Made by a program: the position numbers and the translations under genes. The notes under the pieces are model-generated. The model saw nothing but the letters and a program-made list of their open reading frames with translations. It was not told where the DNA came from and searched no databases. This document shows, one piece after another, positions 12,881-14,439 of a stretch of DNA of 14,439 nucleotides. Position 1 is the first letter of the stretch, and each line of letters opens with the position of its first letter. Source of the DNA: Candidatus Saccharimonadota bacterium (GTDB taxonomy: Bacteria; Patescibacteriota; Saccharimonadia; Saccharimonadales; Saccharimonadaceae); the NCBI GenBank assembly GCA_905372095.1, contig CAJPNK010000007.1, positions 1 through 14,439 on the forward strand, written 5' to 3'.

Positions 12881-13453
12881 ATGACTACTATCTATATCGC
12901 TCGCCACGGCCAGAATGAAGACAATGTGCGCGGGATTTTGAACGGCCATCGCGACCTGCCGCTGACTGATTTGGGACGCCAGCAAGCGCGGCAATTGGCG
13001 CGTCACATCAAGGATAGGGAACTGGTTTTTGACGCGGTGTACGCATCGCCGCTTGATCGAGCTTTCGAGACGGCAGCGATTGTAGCGACAGCGCTGGGCC
13101 TTGCCGAGCCGATAGTTCACGATGATTTAATCGAGCGTGATTTTGGCATTATGACTGGTAAGCCGGCCGCTGATATTGAGGAAATTTGTGCGCCGGACAT
13201 CATCAAAGCAGAAAACGTGACCTATTTTTTGCATCCTGACGGCGCTGAGACTTTTCCTGAGTTATTGGCTCGCGGCCAGCGGGTGCTTGATTTCATGGCG
13301 CATCAACACCCAGATCAAACGGTGTTGTTGGCTTGCCATGGCGATATTGGCAAAATGATATATGCTGCGGCAACCAGCACGCCATGGCGGCAGGTCTTAA
13401 CCGATTTTTACTTTGGTAATACGGATATTATCGGTCCAGTGGACGTGTCCTAA
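12881..13453 (+). CDS. Histidine phosphatase (phosphoglycerate-mutase-like)
   Basis: A 190-residue protein of the branch-1 histidine phosphatase family. The phospho-histidine motif is ARHGQN (His9), the second catalytic histidine is in ACHGDIG (His153), with SPLDRAFETA (Arg60) and ERDFG (Glu85) completing the pocket. The lack of the extra insertions of true cofactor-dependent phosphoglycerate mutase suggests a broad phosphatase, but the substrate is open. I start at 12881 (MTTIYIARHG), where the catalytic motif begins as in relatives, rather than at 12848; the upstream ATG falls between the -35 and -10. Confidence 0.87.
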   Translation: MTTIYIARHGQNEDNVRGILNGHRDLPLTDLGRQQARQLARHIKDRELVFDAVYASPLDRAFETAAIVATALGLAEPIVHDDLIERDFGIMTGKPAADIEEICAPDIIKAENVTYFLHPDGAETFPELLARGQRVLDFMAHQHPDQTVLLACHGDIGKMIYAAATSTPWRQVLTDFYFGNTDIIGPVDVS

Positions 13454-13456
13454 ATG

Positions 13457-13471
13457 TGATATCATTTATAT
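13457..13471 (+). promoter_or_regulatory. Extended -10 promoter of the CYTH gene
   Basis: TGA-TATCAT (13457-13465) ends 6 nt before the ATG at 13472. No clear -35. Predicts a leaderless mRNA. Confidence 0.6.
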
Positions 13472-14032
13472 ATGAGAGAAATTGAGATAAAAGTTAGGTT
13501 GCAAGATAAAGAAGGGCTGCTGGCTGTGCTGGCGGGTAAGGGCGTTGCTCTCGGCGAGCCAGTGCATCAACGCGATCAAGTATTTGGTCTGCCGGGAGAA
13601 GCTGGCGGCGATGGTAACACGGCGCCTTGGCTGCGGGTGCGTACCGAAACGCATGGACAGGGTGAAAATGAGACCAAGCGGACGTTATTTACTCTAAAAC
13701 GATCAGTCACTGGGCAGTTGGATAGCATTGAGCGCGAAACAGAGGTTGGCGATCCAGACGTTATGATTGCTATAGTTAAGGAGTTAGGTTTCGTGCCGTT
13801 TTCGGACTTATCAAAGACTCGCCAGACTGGCAAACTGAATGATATAGAAGTATGTATCGACTCGGTGGAAGGCCTGGGCGACTTCATGGAACTAGAGCGA
13901 TTAGCTGACGAGAATGCCGATCCTGCCGCGATAACCGATGATCTGTGGCGCATTATGGCGGAACTGGGTATCAGCCGTCAAGATGAGGTGACTGACGGCT
14001 ATGACATTTTGATGAAAAAGTTGATGGCATAG
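13472..14032 (+). CDS. CYTH-domain protein (class IV adenylyl cyclase / triphosphatase family)
   Basis: A 186-residue protein opening with the ExExK signature (EIEIK, 3-7) at the extreme N-terminus, as is normal for CYTH enzymes. Further tunnel residues are visible in LRVRTE, FTLKR, IERETEV, SKTRQT, VCIDSVEGLGDFMELE and the C-terminal DGYDIL. Members hydrolyse inorganic triphosphate or thiamine triphosphate, or make cAMP; I cannot tell which here. It has its own promoter and is followed after 4 bp by a Nudix gene, so the two are probably co-transcribed. Confidence 0.88.
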   Translation: MREIEIKVRLQDKEGLLAVLAGKGVALGEPVHQRDQVFGLPGEAGGDGNTAPWLRVRTETHGQGENETKRTLFTLKRSVTGQLDSIERETEVGDPDVMIAIVKELGFVPFSDLSKTRQTGKLNDIEVCIDSVEGLGDFMELERLADENADPAAITDDLWRIMAELGISRQDEVTDGYDILMKKLMA

Positions 14033-14036
14033 TGTA

Positions 14037-14439
14037 ATGACCGAACGCGTTTTGCCGAAAGGTGCTCGTCTGATTCCTCGGGAAGCAGATTGTGTTTTTA
14101 GAGGTAAGATTTATGGAGTACATCAATGGCTGCAAAAGATGCCTGATGGTAGCGTAAAAACTTTTGAAATGCTGCGCCGTCCAGATACTGTGATGGTCAT
14201 TGCGCTTGATGAGGCTGGCAATGTGCTAGTAATCGACGAAAAGCAACCGGGTGGGATTGTCCGCAAGAACCATTTGCCAGTCGGCCGGGTTGATCCTAGC
14301 GACGAGTCGGTATTAGCAGCGGCACAGCGCGAATTGAGAGAAGAAACCGGCTGGACTTTTGCTGATTGGAGATTGCTAGATGTCGTGCAGATGGAGAAGA
14401 AAATCGAGTGGTTTACCTATTTGTTCCTGGCTACAGGAG
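14037..14439 (+). CDS. ADP-ribose-pyrophosphatase-like Nudix hydrolase (3' truncated by window)
   Basis: The open frame runs from ATG at 14037 to the window edge (134 codons). The N-terminal part has a short strand-rich region and YGVHQWLQKMPDGSVKTFEMLRRPDTVMVIALDE, typical of ADP-ribose pyrophosphatases, which start with such a domain. The Nudix box reads GRVDPSDESVLAAAQRELREETGW; it has one residue more than usual between the first G and the first E but REUxEExG is intact. It probably hydrolyses ADP-ribose or a nucleotide sugar. It lies 4 bp after the CYTH gene, which suggests co-transcription; TGATGGCAT at 14022-14030 also resembles a weak -10 ending 6 nt before the ATG. The C-terminus is outside the window. 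Confidence 0.83.
   Translation, partial: MTERVLPKGARLIPREADCVFRGKIYGVHQWLQKMPDGSVKTFEMLRRPDTVMVIALDEAGNVLVIDEKQPGGIVRKNHLPVGRVDPSDESVLAAAQRELREETGWTFADWRLLDVVQMEKKIEWFTYLFLATG

Noticed and set aside
1..14439. Recoded TGA as in Gracilibacteria
   Set aside because: TGA acts as a proper stop in several genes (xseB, kinase, regulator, antitoxin) at overlaps with the next start.

Overview
The window looks like a piece of a small Patescibacteria (CPR) chromosome, most likely Saccharibacteria (TM7). This is inferred from the mix of very compact, divergent housekeeping genes (short XseA, short aspartoacylase, a zinc-less-looking GlyRS), CPR-style membrane-anchored proteins, and dense packing with ATGA/GTGA overlaps. 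TAA, TAG and TGA all end genes, so the code is standard, unlike Gracilibacteria. Background GC is near 50%, with clear AT-rich islands. No tRNA, rRNA, CRISPR array or complete mobile element is visible.

Layout. Positions 1-1820: the tail of an unknown plus-strand gene with perfect hexapeptide repeats, then minus-strand rpmA (L27) and a Trm11/TrmG10-like RNA methyltransferase. Positions 1842-4647: a plus-strand run with an LPG-synthase-type membrane protein, exonuclease VII (xseA, xseB) and a membrane-anchored FAM173-like methyltransferase. Positions 4688-5350: a membrane-anchored hypothetical. Positions 5402-7154: a soluble histidine kinase, a receiver-only response regulator and recO, joined by ATGA overlaps. 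Positions 7270-8829: glycyl-tRNA synthetase with an unusual AT-rich internal insertion. Positions 8845-10930: an AT-rich accessory block with two unrecognised genes, separated by an intergenic stretch that holds a relic of a Nudix gene, extra promoter elements and a possible small structured RNA. Positions 10943-14439: aspartoacylase-like hydrolase, Nudix hydrolase, AbrB-Doc toxin-antitoxin pair, histidine phosphatase, CYTH enzyme, and an ADP-ribose-pyrophosphatase-like Nudix protein cut by the window edge.

The most striking signal is transcriptional. At nine gene starts a sigma70-type -10 hexamer, often with TGn and sometimes a -35 at exactly 17 bp, ends only 6 or 7 nt before the ATG. Transcription would therefore begin at or within a base or so of the start codon, giving leaderless mRNAs. 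The pattern also corrects two starts (1842 and 12881). At 1826-1835 one perfect 10-bp palindrome supplies the -10 for two divergent leaderless genes. Genes with strong Shine-Dalgarno sequences (rpmA, xseB, glyS) have a leader or lie inside an operon.
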